Positions 1 through 8,773 of a stretch of 64,000 bases of DNA are shown here, in pieces (within the stretch, counting starts at the first letter, position 1; each line of letters begins with the position of its first letter). The notes beneath the pieces were generated by a model that saw nothing but the letters and a program-made list of their open reading frames with translations, was not told the DNA's origin and made no database searches. Location: contig JADJQP010000008.1 in assembly GCA_016712665.1 (NCBI GenBank), positions 77,684-141,683 of the forward strand, given 5' to 3'. The stretch is from Bacteroidota bacterium (GTDB lineage Bacteria; Bacteroidota; Bacteroidia; Chitinophagales; Chitinophagaceae). Made by a program: the position numbers and the translations under genes.

Positions 1-79
1 TGAAACAATAACCATTACTAATTTTTGGTGGATTTTGCTACTCAGCAGGATGTATTTAATTCGATAGGAAATTGATAAA

Positions 80-110
80 CGCCCCGATTCGTAATCGGGG
101 CGTTTTCTTT
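80..110 (+). terminator. Rho-independent terminator
   Basis: A perfect 10-bp stem (80-89 with 93-102, GC-rich outer part) closes a 3-base loop and is followed by a T-rich tail (TTTTCTTT). It probably ends a rightward gene that lies left of the window. Positions 1-79 show no supportable gene. Confidence 0.8.
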
Positions 111-289
111 ATTGAATAGAATGGATTCTCTATTTTGTAAATCAAACCGTTGATGACCACGAGTAAACGAATAGCAGTATTCTGTTAGTATTCCTTTACT
201 ACATTGAAAGAGTTCGAAAAGGAGAATAATTCAGATACATTCATACTCCTTCTCATTTTCCTTTTCATTTTGATTTTCATTCTCTTCAG

Positions 290-340
290 TGGAGGATAAC
301 GGATTCGAACCGATGACCTTCCCGACTGCTCGTCGGACGC
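290..340 (-). pseudogene. tRNA-Ala-like remnant, 3' half only
   Basis: The first 30 bases are identical to the 3' acceptor strand and T arm of the intact tRNA at 357-429. The sequence then switches to a GC-rich hairpin (CCCGACTGCTCGTCGG) where the anticodon arm should be, and no D arm or 5' acceptor strand follows. It cannot fold as a tRNA and is read as a decayed partial copy. Confidence 0.6.
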
Positions 341-356
341 TAAAGTAACTGATAAG

Positions 357-429
<73 letters not shown>

Positions 430-438
430 TATTTTTTT

Positions 439-503
439 CGGTATCACACCGTTGACCTTCCCGACTGCTTGTCGGGACGCTCTACCAACTGAGCTAATCC
501 CCA
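439..503 (-). pseudogene. tRNA-Ala-like remnant, 5' half
   Basis: It shares the 5' acceptor strand, D arm and the segment up to position 26 with the intact tRNA at 357-429. The anticodon arm is replaced by a 7-bp hairpin (TCCCGAC/GTCGGGA) with no T33, and the T arm is replaced by unrelated sequence containing GTGTGATACC. The result is not a functional tRNA. It is nearly identical to the next copy, which points to duplication. Confidence 0.6.
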
Positions 504-513
504 TATTTTTATT

Positions 514-580
514 TCGGTATCACACTGTTGACCTTCCCGACTGCTTGTCGGGACGCTCTACCAAATGCGCTAATCCCCCA
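514..580 (-). pseudogene. tRNA-Ala-like remnant, second copy
   Basis: This is a second copy of the hybrid element at 439-503, with the same replaced anticodon hairpin and T region. It differs by a few point changes, including a damaged D arm (GCGCATTTGG). It has five G at the 5' end, the expected acceptor sequence that the intact tRNA lacks at position 1. Confidence 0.6.
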
Positions 581-654
581 TATTACCTTCTAAAAAAATA
601 AAGAACGCCGCAAATATAGTTTACTTATTTAAATATTGGTAGTATTTTTGAAAG

Positions 655-831
655 ATGGAACAACCTTCTTTTTTTACCCAGATTTTGCGGTATCTCTATA
701 TCAAAAAGCGGGATGCGGATGCACCTGAGTCTACCAATTTGAAATTTATGCATGGGATGAATAGGATTTCGATATTTATGTTTCTTTTTGCCTTGATAGT
801 AATCTTATATCGCGTCTTTTTGAAAGGCTAA
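655..831 (+). CDS. Small membrane protein (DUF6728-like)
   Basis: This is a 58-codon frame. It starts MEQPSFFTQILRYLYIKKR, has a polar centre (DADAPESTNLKFMHGMN) and one C-terminal membrane segment (ISIFMFLFALIVILYRVF). The layout, an aromatic and basic N-terminus followed by a MHGxNxISIxMF segment, resembles the short DUF6728 family of Bacteroidota; that assignment is from memory. Its last 27 bases overlap the 3' end of lpxB on the opposite strand. No function is known. A hydrophobic helix and plausible start make it more likely real than random. Confidence 0.6.
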   Translation: MEQPSFFTQILRYLYIKKRDADAPESTNLKFMHGMNRISIFMFLFALIVILYRVFLKG

Positions 832-1911
832 CTGATACACTATGCCAGCTGCTTTTTCGCTGGCATTTCCTTGTTGCAGCTTGGCTCTGAGTTGTACATA
901 ATCTGCCTCCAATGCTGATTTTCTATGAGTATTATTCAAAAGGAGATCCATTTCTTTTTGAATGTTTTCAATAGTGACATCCGATTGAATGAGCTCCACT
1001 ACGGCACTTTTATCCAAAATTAGGTTTACCAAGGAAATGTATTTCACTTTCACCAATTTCTTGGCAATGGCGTATGAAATGGGATTGGCAATATAACATA
1101 CCAATTGGGGAACGCCAAATAATGCTGTTTCCAAAGTGGCGGTGCCAGACGTAACGATGGCAATTGCAGCTATTTTTAAAATTGAATAGGTCTGATGCTG
1201 CAGGAGAATCACCTTTGAATCGTTCAGATAGGGGGTGTAAACATCTACGGAAAGATTAGGTGCTTGTGCAATAATTATGGTATGCTTATCATAAGGTGCT
1301 GCGGCTTGCAACATTATAGGTAGCATCTTGTCAATTTCTTGTTTTCTGCTACCGGGGAGCAAGGCAATGACATTTTGATAGGGTAGGGTATTTTCAGTAA
1401 GCAATGCCTCAGCCACCAATTCTACAGTGGGATGTCCTACATAGTCGGCCTCGTAGGCCCATTTTTGATAGAAAGCCTTTTCAAAGGGCAAAATACAAAT
1501 CATCCTATCCACATACTTTTTTATTTTCTCGATCCGATTCTCTTTCCAGGCCCAAACAGTGGGAGAAATATAGTAAGCTACTTTATAATTGTTCTTTTTG
1601 GCCCACTCAGCCATACGCAAATTAAATCCGGGATAGTCAATCAAAAGCAACACATCCGGGTCAAAGGTTTTAATTTGTTTTTTGCAAATTTTAAAATTTC
1701 GAAGTATGGTAAAAATGTTTTGCAATACTTCAGCAAACCCCATAAAGGCGAGTTCCTGTATATGCTTTAAAACATTTACTTGCTGAGCGGCTAATTGATC
1801 ACCTCCCCATCCTACAACCACAGCCGATGCATCTTTTTGTCGCAATTGCTTTATTAAATTGGCCCCATGCATATCGCCACTCGCTTCCCCAGCAATCACA
1901 AAATATTTCAT
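805..1911 (-). CDS. lpxB: Lipid-A-disaccharide synthase
   Basis: LpxB joins UDP-2,3-diacylglucosamine to lipid X to form lipid A disaccharide at the inner face of the cytoplasmic membrane (GT19 family). The 368-residue product has the family length and hallmarks: N-terminal AGEASGDMHGANLIK, the central LLPGSRKQEI motif that opens the C-terminal GT-B half, and SGTATLETALFGVPQ, which contacts the UDP-sugar. The start is the ATG at 1911. A frameshifted small membrane-protein gene ends two bases upstream and was probably co-transcribed. The 3' end overlaps a convergent small gene. Confidence 0.96.
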   Translation of the reverse strand: MKYFVIAGEASGDMHGANLIKQLRQKDASAVVVGWGGDQLAAQQVNVLKHIQELAFMGFAEVLQNIFTILRNFKICKKQIKTFDPDVLLLIDYPGFNLRMAEWAKKNNYKVAYYISPTVWAWKENRIEKIKKYVDRMICILPFEKAFYQKWAYEADYVGHPTVELVAEALLTENTLPYQNVIALLPGSRKQEIDKMLPIMLQAAAPYDKHTIIIAQAPNLSVDVYTPYLNDSKVILLQHQTYSILKIAAIAIVTSGTATLETALFGVPQLVCYIANPISYAIAKKLVKVKYISLVNLILDKSAVVELIQSDVTIENIQKEMDLLLNNTHRKSALEADYVQLRAKLQQGNASEKAAGIVYQLAFQKDAI

Positions 1912-1912
1912 T

Positions 1913-2214
1913 TTAAAAAATATTAAATTTGTAGCTGATGGCTATGATCGCATAGAGCATGATAGCCAAAAAAATTCCCTTTAAAGTAGTATACTTTTTT
2001 CGGTTTTTGAAATACGTTATCAAAGGGATGCAGGCAATGAGTCCTAGTGAGATGACTTTTGAATATTGCTTTTATTGGTTTTAACCAAATATATAAAATC
2101 ACTTAGGGACACGTTTTGCGGTACGTACTTGAATACATACAAGAGTAAAACTCCGAGGATGGGCACTACTATGCCGGCCAGCAATCCCAACAGAAAACTA
2201 TCTTTGTTCATCAT
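1913..2214 (-). pseudogene. Frameshifted small membrane protein upstream of lpxB
   Basis: The first part starts at 2214 (MMNKDSFLLGLLAG) with a membrane segment (GLLAGIVVPILGVLLLYVF) and reaches a stop at 2044-2046. The next frame continues as VISLGLIACIPLITYF, a linker, and GIFLAIMLYAIIAISYKF, ending at 1913. Joined, they give about 100 residues with three hydrophobic segments. The span is one base short of a multiple of three, so a single-base loss near 2053-2060 (an A-rich stretch) explains the break. It sits directly before lpxB on the same strand. No function is known; sequencing error and true mutation are both possible. Confidence 0.6.
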
Positions 2215-2246
2215 AAAAAAGGATACAAAAGGATTTCGGAAAATAA

Positions 2247-2882
2247 TTAATAGCTAATACCAATATGTATTTGAAGCATATGATTTTTCCAAATTTCTAC
2301 ATTGGTTAATGCATTCAAATTATCTAAACCTACAACATACCGCGCTCCTAAATTCACCCTCAATACCGGTGCCTTGCCTCCAAGTTGAACCCAAACACCT
2401 CCCACAGCGCTGTAATTATTTTTTTTGATAACGTCGAGACCGCTTTTGACAATATGATGTTGGCTCACCACATTTACATTTGCATCAAACTGAGGCCCCA
2501 ATTGAATCCACAGCCATTGCGCCGGTTTTATATTCAGTAAAAGAGGTATGGATATGGTGCTAAAGCGATACGATTCGATGGTGAGACTGTCGTCAAAATT
2601 CTTTATATACTGTTTATAAAATCCATTGAAACTGCTGTCGGTAATTAGATGATTCTGCGACCACACGGCTTCAATTTGTATCCCTACACGTCGTTTATTA
2701 ACATGAATAAAGAATCCTGCATGCGGATCGCTATTGAAGGTGTTTTTTAGTCCAATTCCTTCTACTTTATTGAGATTGACACCGGCCTTGGCACCAATTC
2801 CTAAATCAATTCCAAATTTTTGTTTGGCACTAGTAAGGAGGGCGGAACCCATCAACAAGCAAATAATAAAAATCTTTCTCAT
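2247..2882 (-). CDS. Outer-membrane beta-barrel protein (PorT-like family)
   Basis: The 211-residue product has a Sec signal peptide (MRKIFIICLLMGSALLTSA). Alternating hydrophobic/polar strands follow, with GxGAKAGVN near the start of the mature protein and a C-terminus ending in an aromatic residue (MLQIHIGISY), as expected of small Bacteroidota barrels in the OMP_b-brl_2 group. Strand pairs such as RVGIQIEAVWSQN and PAQWLWIQLGPQFDANV look like barrel hairpins. It probably sits in the outer membrane; substrate and role are unknown. It is transcribed toward the lpxB pair, with about 30 bases between. Confidence 0.7.
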   Translation of the reverse strand: MRKIFIICLLMGSALLTSAKQKFGIDLGIGAKAGVNLNKVEGIGLKNTFNSDPHAGFFIHVNKRRVGIQIEAVWSQNHLITDSSFNGFYKQYIKNFDDSLTIESYRFSTISIPLLLNIKPAQWLWIQLGPQFDANVNVVSQHHIVKSGLDVIKKNNYSAVGGVWVQLGGKAPVLRVNLGARYVVGLDNLNALTNVEIWKNHMLQIHIGISY

Positions 2883-3023
2883 AATAAATAATTTGCAAGG
2901 CTACCAATTGGTGCTTTGAAAAAACAACCGAATTTTGATTTCATTCGCATTTCATATTGTAAAAATAATAATAAATACGATAATATCGCGTCAATTATTA
3001 AATAGTCACAAGTTTTCCCTTGC

Positions 3024-3055
3024 TTTGCTTTGCACGGTAATGTGAATTACATTTG
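3024..3055 (+). promoter_or_regulatory. Promoter of dcd (Bacteroidota type)
   Basis: TTTG at 3024-3027, 20 bases, then TACATTTG at 3048-3055 match the Bacteroidota -33/-7 consensus. Transcription would begin near 3062, about 20 bases before the ATG at 3083. This argues against an upstream in-frame start at 3053, which lies inside the -7 element. Confidence 0.65.
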
Positions 3056-3082
3056 CATTTCGAAAAATTAATTTTTGCTGTT

Positions 3083-3619
3083 ATGATTTTATCTGATAAA
3101 AGAATTCTTGAGGAGATGGCGAAAGATTCCATCAAAATTGTACCATACAAACGTGAATGTCTCGGTAGTAATTCTTACGATGTGCATTTGGGGAAGAACC
3201 TTGCCGTATATGTAGACAAGGAACTAGATGCGAAAAAACACAATACTATTGCCCATTTTGAAATTCCGGAAGAGGGCTTTGTATTGCAGCCCGGCGATTT
3301 TTACTTGGGTGTTACGGAGGAATATACCGAAACGCATGAGCATGTGCCTTTTTTGGAAGGTAAATCAAGCACCGGTCGTTTGGGAATTGATATCCATGCT
3401 ACTGCAGGAAAAGGAGATGTTGGATTTTGTGGAAACTGGACCCTTGAAATTTCGGTTAAATTGCCGGTACGAGTATATGCAGGCATGCCTATCGGTCAAC
3501 TTATCTATTTTCCTGTTGACGGTGAAATTGAGGTAAAATACAATAATAAAGTTGGTGCAAAATACAGCGGACAACCCAATAAACCAGTTGAAAGCATGAT
3601 GTGGAAGAATACCTTTTAA
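3083..3619 (+). CDS. dcd: dCTP deaminase
   Basis: Dcd deaminates dCTP to dUTP and so feeds dTMP synthesis. The 178-residue product starts MILSDKRILEEM and shows the family signatures GSNSYDVHLG, FLEGKSSTGRLGIDIHATAG and GNWTLEISV, whose Glu is the catalytic residue, then the trimer-forming C-terminal segment AGMPIGQLIYF. The in-frame codon at 3053 was rejected because it overlaps the promoter and because family members begin at the chosen Met. The gene is monocistronic, converging on galE with one base between the stop codons. Confidence 0.95.
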   Translation: MILSDKRILEEMAKDSIKIVPYKRECLGSNSYDVHLGKNLAVYVDKELDAKKHNTIAHFEIPEEGFVLQPGDFYLGVTEEYTETHEHVPFLEGKSSTGRLGIDIHATAGKGDVGFCGNWTLEISVKLPVRVYAGMPIGQLIYFPVDGEIEVKYNNKVGAKYSGQPNKPVESMMWKNTF

Positions 3620-3620
3620 T

Positions 3621-4664
3621 CTAAGGTTTTTTTGCAAGCATTTGCTGCCACTGCCACGCTGTTTGCATCATATCTTCGGTGGAGTACTTGATTTGCCAAT
3701 TGAGTAATTGTTTGGCTTTTTCATTATTCGCATAAATTGCCATTACATCCCCGTCACGTCGTGGACCGATTTCGTAGTTGAGACGAACACCACTTATTTT
3801 TTCAAAGGTTTGGATAATTTCCATAACCGAAATTCCGTTTCCTGTTCCCAGGTTTAATATTTCGTATGGAGCATTCACTTGATGTTGCAATAAATGTTCA
3901 AGCGCCTTAGTGTGCGCATTCGCAATATCCATCACGTGTATATAATCTCTGATGCAAAATCCATCTCTAGTATTATAATCATTTCCCCATACATACATTT
4001 TTTCGAGTAATCCAATAGCAGTTTGTGTAATGAGCGGTACTAAATTATTTGGTTTTTCAATAGGACTTTCACCAATTAAAGCAGAATGGTGGGCGCCGAC
4101 CGGATTAAAATACCGCAACAAAATTGATTTGCAAAAGGCATTTTTTTTTGAAAAGTCTTTGATGATTTGTTCACCCATTTGTTTGGATGCTGCATACGCA
4201 CACTGTGGCTCGGAAAGAGGTGTATCTTCGGTAACCGGCAACTGCTCCACATTTCCGTATACCGAACAAGAGGACGAAAATACAAAGGTTTCAATTTGAA
4301 ATTCTTCAACACATTTGAGAAGATTTATCAACGAATACAAATTGTTTTCATAATATCTTAAAGGAAATTGTACACTTTCAGGAACCGACTTAAAGGCGGC
4401 AAAATGAATAATTCCCGCAATGTTCTCATTTTTGATGAAAACCTGTCGCGTATCTTCATAATGGCACAGGTCAACCGAATAATTTTTGATTTTTTGATGG
4501 CTTATTTTTTCGATTCCATCAAGTGCCAAAGGAGAGGATCTTGAAAAATTATCTATACTTATAACTTCAAATTGATTTTCTAATAAATCCACGATTGTAT
4601 GCGAACCAATATATCCGGTACCTCCGGTAACCAATATTTTTTTCTTTAGGCTATTTTCGGTCAT
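3621..4664 (-). CDS. galE: UDP-glucose 4-epimerase
   Basis: GalE interconverts UDP-glucose and UDP-galactose using bound NAD and supplies galactose for surface polysaccharide. The 347-residue extended SDR protein has the Rossmann motif VTGGTGYIGSH near residue 12, the Ser/Tyr/Lys catalytic set (SSSCSVYG and YAASK) and the RYFNPVGAH and NLGTGNG segments of the epimerase subgroup. Its start overlaps the stop of murF by four bases (ATGA type), so the two are translationally coupled in one leftward operon. Confidence 0.94.
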   Translation of the reverse strand: MTENSLKKKILVTGGTGYIGSHTIVDLLENQFEVISIDNFSRSSPLALDGIEKISHQKIKNYSVDLCHYEDTRQVFIKNENIAGIIHFAAFKSVPESVQFPLRYYENNLYSLINLLKCVEEFQIETFVFSSSCSVYGNVEQLPVTEDTPLSEPQCAYAASKQMGEQIIKDFSKKNAFCKSILLRYFNPVGAHHSALIGESPIEKPNNLVPLITQTAIGLLEKMYVWGNDYNTRDGFCIRDYIHVMDIANAHTKALEHLLQHQVNAPYEILNLGTGNGISVMEIIQTFEKISGVRLNYEIGPRRDGDVMAIYANNEKAKQLLNWQIKYSTEDMMQTAWQWQQMLAKKP

Positions 4665-5938
4665 TCTAATATTTTTTCCATGGTATAGGCACGTGAGCCT
4701 TTAATTAAGAGGGCAGTGTTTTCAATTTTCTGGCTTTTGTACCAGTTGCCAGCTTCAACGGCAGTTTCAAAATAAAGGTAGGGATGAGGCACATTCTGAA
4801 AATCACCACCCACTAAAATCACCTGATTCCAATTGGTATCTTGCAATTGTTTAATGATTTGTTGGTGTTCCACAAGGCTATCTTCCCCTAATTCTTTCAT
4901 GCCACCGAGCATCACTATCTTATTTGGATAATCTGACAGCGCAAAATTCTTAATTGCTTCTTGCATACTACTGGGGTTGGCATTGTAGGCATCTAAAATG
5001 ATGGTTTGACTTCCCTTGGTAATCAGTTGTGATCGGCTATTACTGGGAGCATATTCCTCAATTGCCTTTTTAATGATATCGATGTGAATATTAAAATGAC
5101 TTGCCACAGCTACCGCTGCCATTACATTTGGAAAATTGTAGGCCCCAACCATTTGTGTTTTAATTAAACATTCTTTATTGGGACTTATAATGGCTACTTC
5201 CAGAAAGGGTTCGTTACGATACACTTTTCCTTGTAAATTGGCCTCATTGCTTCCATATGAAATTTGATTTTGAATGCCCATTGCCATTTGTTGCAGATAG
5301 TTGTAATCCGTATTAATAAAAATGGTACCCTCACGTTGTCTTAAATAATCATAGAGCTCTCCCTTTCCTTTGCGAACCCCCTCAATACCGCCAAAACCTT
5401 CCAGATGAGCTTTGCCACAGTTGTTAATGAGACCATGTGTAGGAAATGCAATTTGGCAATAGGATTCAATTTCTTTTTGATGGTTAGCGCCCATTTCAAT
5501 AATCGCCATCTGTGCATCCTTTTTAATTTTTAGGAGGGTAAGGGGCACACCAATATGATTGTTTAGATTCCCTTCTGTTGCGTAGGTGCAATAGGTGGTT
5601 TTCAAGGCAGTATGCACCAACTCCTTGGTCGTGGTTTTTCCATTGCTTCCGGTGATGGCAATAAACGGAATGGTAAATTGCTCTCGATGAAATCTGGCAA
5701 GCGTTTGCAAGCATTCTAAAACATTGTCTACCAGGATGGTTTTTTCGTTCAGATAGTATTTTTGATTGTCAATAACTGCGTAACTGGCACCCATTTCCAA
5801 AGCTTTGCCCGCGTATTCATTTCCATCAAATGAATCGCCTTTAAGTGCAAAGAATAAATCGCCTTTTTGAAGTTTACGCGTGTCCGTTTGAACATTGGGA
5901 TACTGCAAATAAATATCGTAAAGTTCAGAAATTTTCAT
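4661..5938 (-). CDS. murF: UDP-MurNAc-tripeptide-D-Ala-D-Ala ligase
   Basis: MurF adds the D-Ala-D-Ala dipeptide to the cytoplasmic peptidoglycan precursor with ATP. The 425-residue product follows the Mur ligase order: an N-terminal UDP-binding domain (TDTRKLQKGDLFFALKGDSFDG), an ATP-binding P-loop (ITGSNGKTTTKE, about residue 95), IEMGANHQKEI, and a C-terminal domain with LDAYNANPSSM and VMLGGMKELG. The length is typical. It is the first gene of a two-gene unit with galE. Confidence 0.95.
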   Translation of the reverse strand: MKISELYDIYLQYPNVQTDTRKLQKGDLFFALKGDSFDGNEYAGKALEMGASYAVIDNQKYYLNEKTILVDNVLECLQTLARFHREQFTIPFIAITGSNGKTTTKELVHTALKTTYCTYATEGNLNNHIGVPLTLLKIKKDAQMAIIEMGANHQKEIESYCQIAFPTHGLINNCGKAHLEGFGGIEGVRKGKGELYDYLRQREGTIFINTDYNYLQQMAMGIQNQISYGSNEANLQGKVYRNEPFLEVAIISPNKECLIKTQMVGAYNFPNVMAAVAVASHFNIHIDIIKKAIEEYAPSNSRSQLITKGSQTIILDAYNANPSSMQEAIKNFALSDYPNKIVMLGGMKELGEDSLVEHQQIIKQLQDTNWNQVILVGGDFQNVPHPYLYFETAVEAGNWYKSQKIENTALLIKGSRAYTMEKILE

Positions 5939-6149
5939 CTTGTAAATATAAATGGAATTTTGAAAACGCTCTACTTTTCAATTTTAATAGTTTTACCCAC
6001 TCAAGGACTTCAGTGTTGTTTGATGAGAATTAACTCGGTTGATTTTTTGCGGATCCGTACCGTTTTACTATTGTTTAAATTCTTGGGATTTGGAGGAGTA
6101 CGTTCGATCCTATCAATCGAATCATTTTTCTCGAGAGAATGGATGTGAT
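5939..6149 (-). other. Intergenic stretch murF-lptB
   Basis: These 211 bases separate lptB from murF on the same strand. An open stretch on the reverse strand could encode about 45 residues rich in Asn, Lys and Arg, but it has no start codon, ribosome site or recognisable similarity. I see no supportable gene or terminator. Confidence 0.4.
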
Positions 6150-6887
6150 TTATGCTTTTTTTCGCAGTTCGAAATTTTGTCCTAAATAGAGTTTTCGTAC
6201 TTGTTCATCAGAAGCCAATTCTTCGGCTGTGCCCGATTTGAGAATGCTACCATCGTACAGCAAGTAGGCACGGTCCGTGATAGAAAGGGTTTCCTGAACA
6301 TTATGATCGGTAATTAGGATTCCGATATTTCTGTATTTTAATTGTTCTACAATAATCTGGATATCTTCCACTGCAATAGGGTCAATGCCTGCAAAGGGTT
6401 CGTCCAGTAAAATAAATTTTGGATTCACAGCAAGTGCCCGGGCTATTTCGGTACGTCGCCGTTCCCCTCCGCTCAATACATCACCCATGCTTTTTCGCAC
6501 ATGGGTAAGTCGAAATTCCAGAAGCAGCGATTCTAGTTTTTCTTTCTGTGCTTCTTTGCTCAAGGAGGTAATTTCAAGTACCGCGGCAATATTATCTTCT
6601 ACACTCATTTTTCTGAAAATAGATGCTTCTTGTGGAAGGTACCCAATACCGAGTTTCGCTCGTTCATACATGGGCATTTTGGTAATATCCATTTCATCCA
6701 GAAAGACACTACCCTCATCGGGCTTAATCAATCCAACCACCATGTAAAACGTAGTAGTTTTGCCGGCGCCATTGGGGCCTAACAGACCCACTATTTCACC
6801 TTGTTGCACTTCAACAGAAACTTGTTTTACCACCGTTCGATTTTGGTATTTTTTTACCAATTCAGTGGTTCTAATTTTTGAAATCAC
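6150..6887 (-). CDS. lptB: LPS export ABC transporter ATP-binding protein
   Basis: LptB is the ATPase of the LptB2FG complex that extracts LPS from the inner membrane. The 245-residue product has Walker A GPNGAGKTT, the Q-loop region, the signature LSGGERRR, Walker B FILLDEPFAG and the switch histidine (LITDHNV). VEDIQIIVEQLKYRNIGILITDHNVQ without a fused permease, and the end KLYLGQNFELR, are typical of LptB rather than other ABC proteins. It is followed downstream by murF-galE and preceded by gldH, all leftward. Confidence 0.93.
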   Translation of the reverse strand: MISKIRTTELVKKYQNRTVVKQVSVEVQQGEIVGLLGPNGAGKTTTFYMVVGLIKPDEGSVFLDEMDITKMPMYERAKLGIGYLPQEASIFRKMSVEDNIAAVLEITSLSKEAQKEKLESLLLEFRLTHVRKSMGDVLSGGERRRTEIARALAVNPKFILLDEPFAGIDPIAVEDIQIIVEQLKYRNIGILITDHNVQETLSITDRAYLLYDGSILKSGTAEELASDEQVRKLYLGQNFELRKKA

Positions 6888-6947
6888 CGTGTAAAAGTAA
6901 CGGATTGAATCCTAATATTATGCAAAACTTCCAAACGGGAAAAACGG

Positions 6948-7415
6948 CTATTTCGGTATTTTTTCTAGTCGGATACCCACACTCATCACCTCAGGAAGCG
7001 GATTGATCCGCATAATTTGATGTAATGTAATTTCATATTTACCCCCTTTGCTAAAATGTAATGGGGAGGCAATTAGCATGCGATGCTCCCAAATTTCGTT
7101 CATTCCCCGTCCTAACCACTTTCCATCCAAATCGGCAAGAGGCACTTCAATTTTAGAAGTAGTGGTGGTGTCTCTATCGGGAAATTTGGTAGTAATATTC
7201 AGCCAAATATTCGAATAAGGGTACGCATCTGTATGTCTGATTGTAAAATACATACTATAGTTTGAAAGGGTATCGCTGATTGAAAATTCAAAAGTGGGTT
7301 TTTTCTTTTCGTTCCATGCATGGTTTTGAATGGCCACATTCTTTTCAAATACATTTGAAGGCAAGCATCCGCTAAGAAGTGACATAAGCAAGATGCAGAT
7401 TGGTAGAATTTTCAT
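6948..7415 (-). CDS. gldH: Gliding motility lipoprotein GldH
   Basis: GldH is a lipoprotein required for gliding and T9SS function in Bacteroidota. The start is the ATG at 7415 (MKILPICILLMSLLSGC), which places a good signal sequence and lipobox LLSGC at the N-terminus. The longer frame from 7442 would add a basic leader before the signal and overlap yicC. The mature part carries the family pattern: FEFSISDTLSNYSMYFTIRHTDAYPYSNIWL, split here only for description, then KWLGRGMNEIWEHR and a closing GIRLEK. The length (155 residues) fits. It lies just after yicC on the same strand. Confidence 0.88.
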   Translation of the reverse strand: MKILPICILLMSLLSGCLPSNVFEKNVAIQNHAWNEKKKPTFEFSISDTLSNYSMYFTIRHTDAYPYSNIWLNITTKFPDRDTTTTSKIEVPLADLDGKWLGRGMNEIWEHRMLIASPLHFSKGGKYEITLHQIMRINPLPEVMSVGIRLEKIPK

Positions 7416-7431
7416 CAGGTTTGTTTTTCGA

Positions 7432-8307
7432 TTATAATGCATTTAGTAATTGTTCTTTTGCCTGTTCCAATTCATCTTTCATCATGACTACTATTTTTTG
7501 CAGATCTACATCATTGGCTTTTGATCCAAGCGTGTTAATTTCTCTGCCAATTTCTTGAAGAATGAAACCCAATTTTTTTCCTTTGACAATTGAATCATCT
7601 TTCAGCATCTCCAAAAAATATTCGCAATGGTGTTGTAGTCGGTTTTTCTCCTCTGTTATATCTAATTTTTCAAGATAAAATATGATTTCCTGCTCCAATC
7701 TATTTTGATCCACTTTTCCATTTTGATTGAATTCTTGAATGGAGCCATTTAATTTTTCACGGATTCGTTCAATTCTATTTTTTTCATGGGGTGCCACTTG
7801 TGCACACAGCTCCTTGATAGACTGAATGTTCTCCAAAACATGTTTAGCAAGCATGTCGCCTTCCTGTCTTCTGTGTTCAATGAGTATGTTGCAAACCTGG
7901 TCTACTTGCACAGATATCACTTTCCAATGCTTTTCGTCAAGGGTGTCATTGACCGTAGACACAATTTCAGGCATTCGAATCAGGGAACTGAGAATGTCTT
8001 TTTTTTCAAGTTGCAACATGTCTGCAATTTGAATAATGGAGTCGTAATAGTATTTTGCGAGTTCGGTATTGACCGTCATCGGTTTTGAAACACCATGTTG
8101 TTTTAAATAAATATTCACCTCTACACTGCCTCGCAGCAGCTGTTTTTGAATCTTATTTCTCAAATCAATTTCATACAACTTCAATAAGGGTGAAATTTTA
8201 GTATTGATTTCAAATTGTTTTCCATTTAGCGACCGAATTTCTAGTGAACATAAATAATCATCGATATTAAATTCGACTCTGCCATAACCGGTCATAGAAT
8301 GTAACAT
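7432..8307 (-). CDS. yicC: YicC/YloC family endoribonuclease
   Basis: The 291-residue protein shows both signatures of this widespread stress-induced family: N-terminal MLHSMTGYGR and C-terminal KGKKLGFILQEIGREINTLG followed by SKANDVDLQKIVVMMKDELE. Members have been described as RNases that act on RNA hairpins. The length is standard. It is the first gene of the leftward run yicC-gldH-lptB. No clear promoter is seen upstream, where the sequence is very AT-rich. Confidence 0.93.
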   Translation of the reverse strand: MLHSMTGYGRVEFNIDDYLCSLEIRSLNGKQFEINTKISPLLKLYEIDLRNKIQKQLLRGSVEVNIYLKQHGVSKPMTVNTELAKYYYDSIIQIADMLQLEKKDILSSLIRMPEIVSTVNDTLDEKHWKVISVQVDQVCNILIEHRRQEGDMLAKHVLENIQSIKELCAQVAPHEKNRIERIREKLNGSIQEFNQNGKVDQNRLEQEIIFYLEKLDITEEKNRLQHHCEYFLEMLKDDSIVKGKKLGFILQEIGREINTLGSKANDVDLQKIVVMMKDELEQAKEQLLNAL

Positions 8308-8773
8308 ACTGCACGAAATTTAGGGATAAATGTAATTCAATCATCGGATGCAAATAGAAAATATTTTATTTTTCTGCCACCAAAAGAATCAAAATGGATG
8401 CAATCAAACATTTTATTTTAGAAAAAAGAGATTCAAATAAATTGCTGTACACTTTTTTTTTGCTTGGTGCTGTCATGAAAAGAAAAAATCAAAAAGGCTT
8501 GAAAGTGCTATGAATAGAGAGTTTTATGGGGATAAAAAAAATCGAACGAAGAGATTCATCCGATTTTTTTTTGAATTTATGGGTTAGTAAGCGATATAAC
8601 CGATACAATAATAGATATTTTTTTTTGTCGATAAAAATTTTTTTCGTTAAAAGTTATTAACTCAATGTTGATAATGAAGGTGTTGCATGCGAACGAAAAA
8701 CGATTTTAGAAAACCTATATGATGATACACTAACTATACCAGCAAAAAATATGCTGGTAGTAGGGTGTATGAC
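8308..8773. other. AT-rich gap between yicC and marC
   Basis: These 466 bases hold long A and T runs. A 39-codon frame on the + strand (8394-8513) lacks a ribosome site and similarity and is not called. A small hairpin at 8737-8759 is listed separately. I see no RNA gene. Confidence 0.5.
8737..8759 (-). terminator. Hairpin downstream of marC
   Basis: TACCAGCA (8737-8744) pairs perfectly with TGCTGGTA (8752-8759) around a 7-base A-rich loop, 15 bases beyond the marC stop. There is no T run after it on the reverse strand, so it may be a weak terminator or an mRNA 3'-end stabiliser. Confidence 0.4.

Noticed and set aside
5939..6149. Open reverse stretch after lptB
   Set aside because: No start codon and no family match; reading it as an lptB extension would contradict the usual LptB end.
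8394..8513. 39-codon forward frame in the yicC-marC gap
   Set aside because: Short, AT-rich, no start signals.
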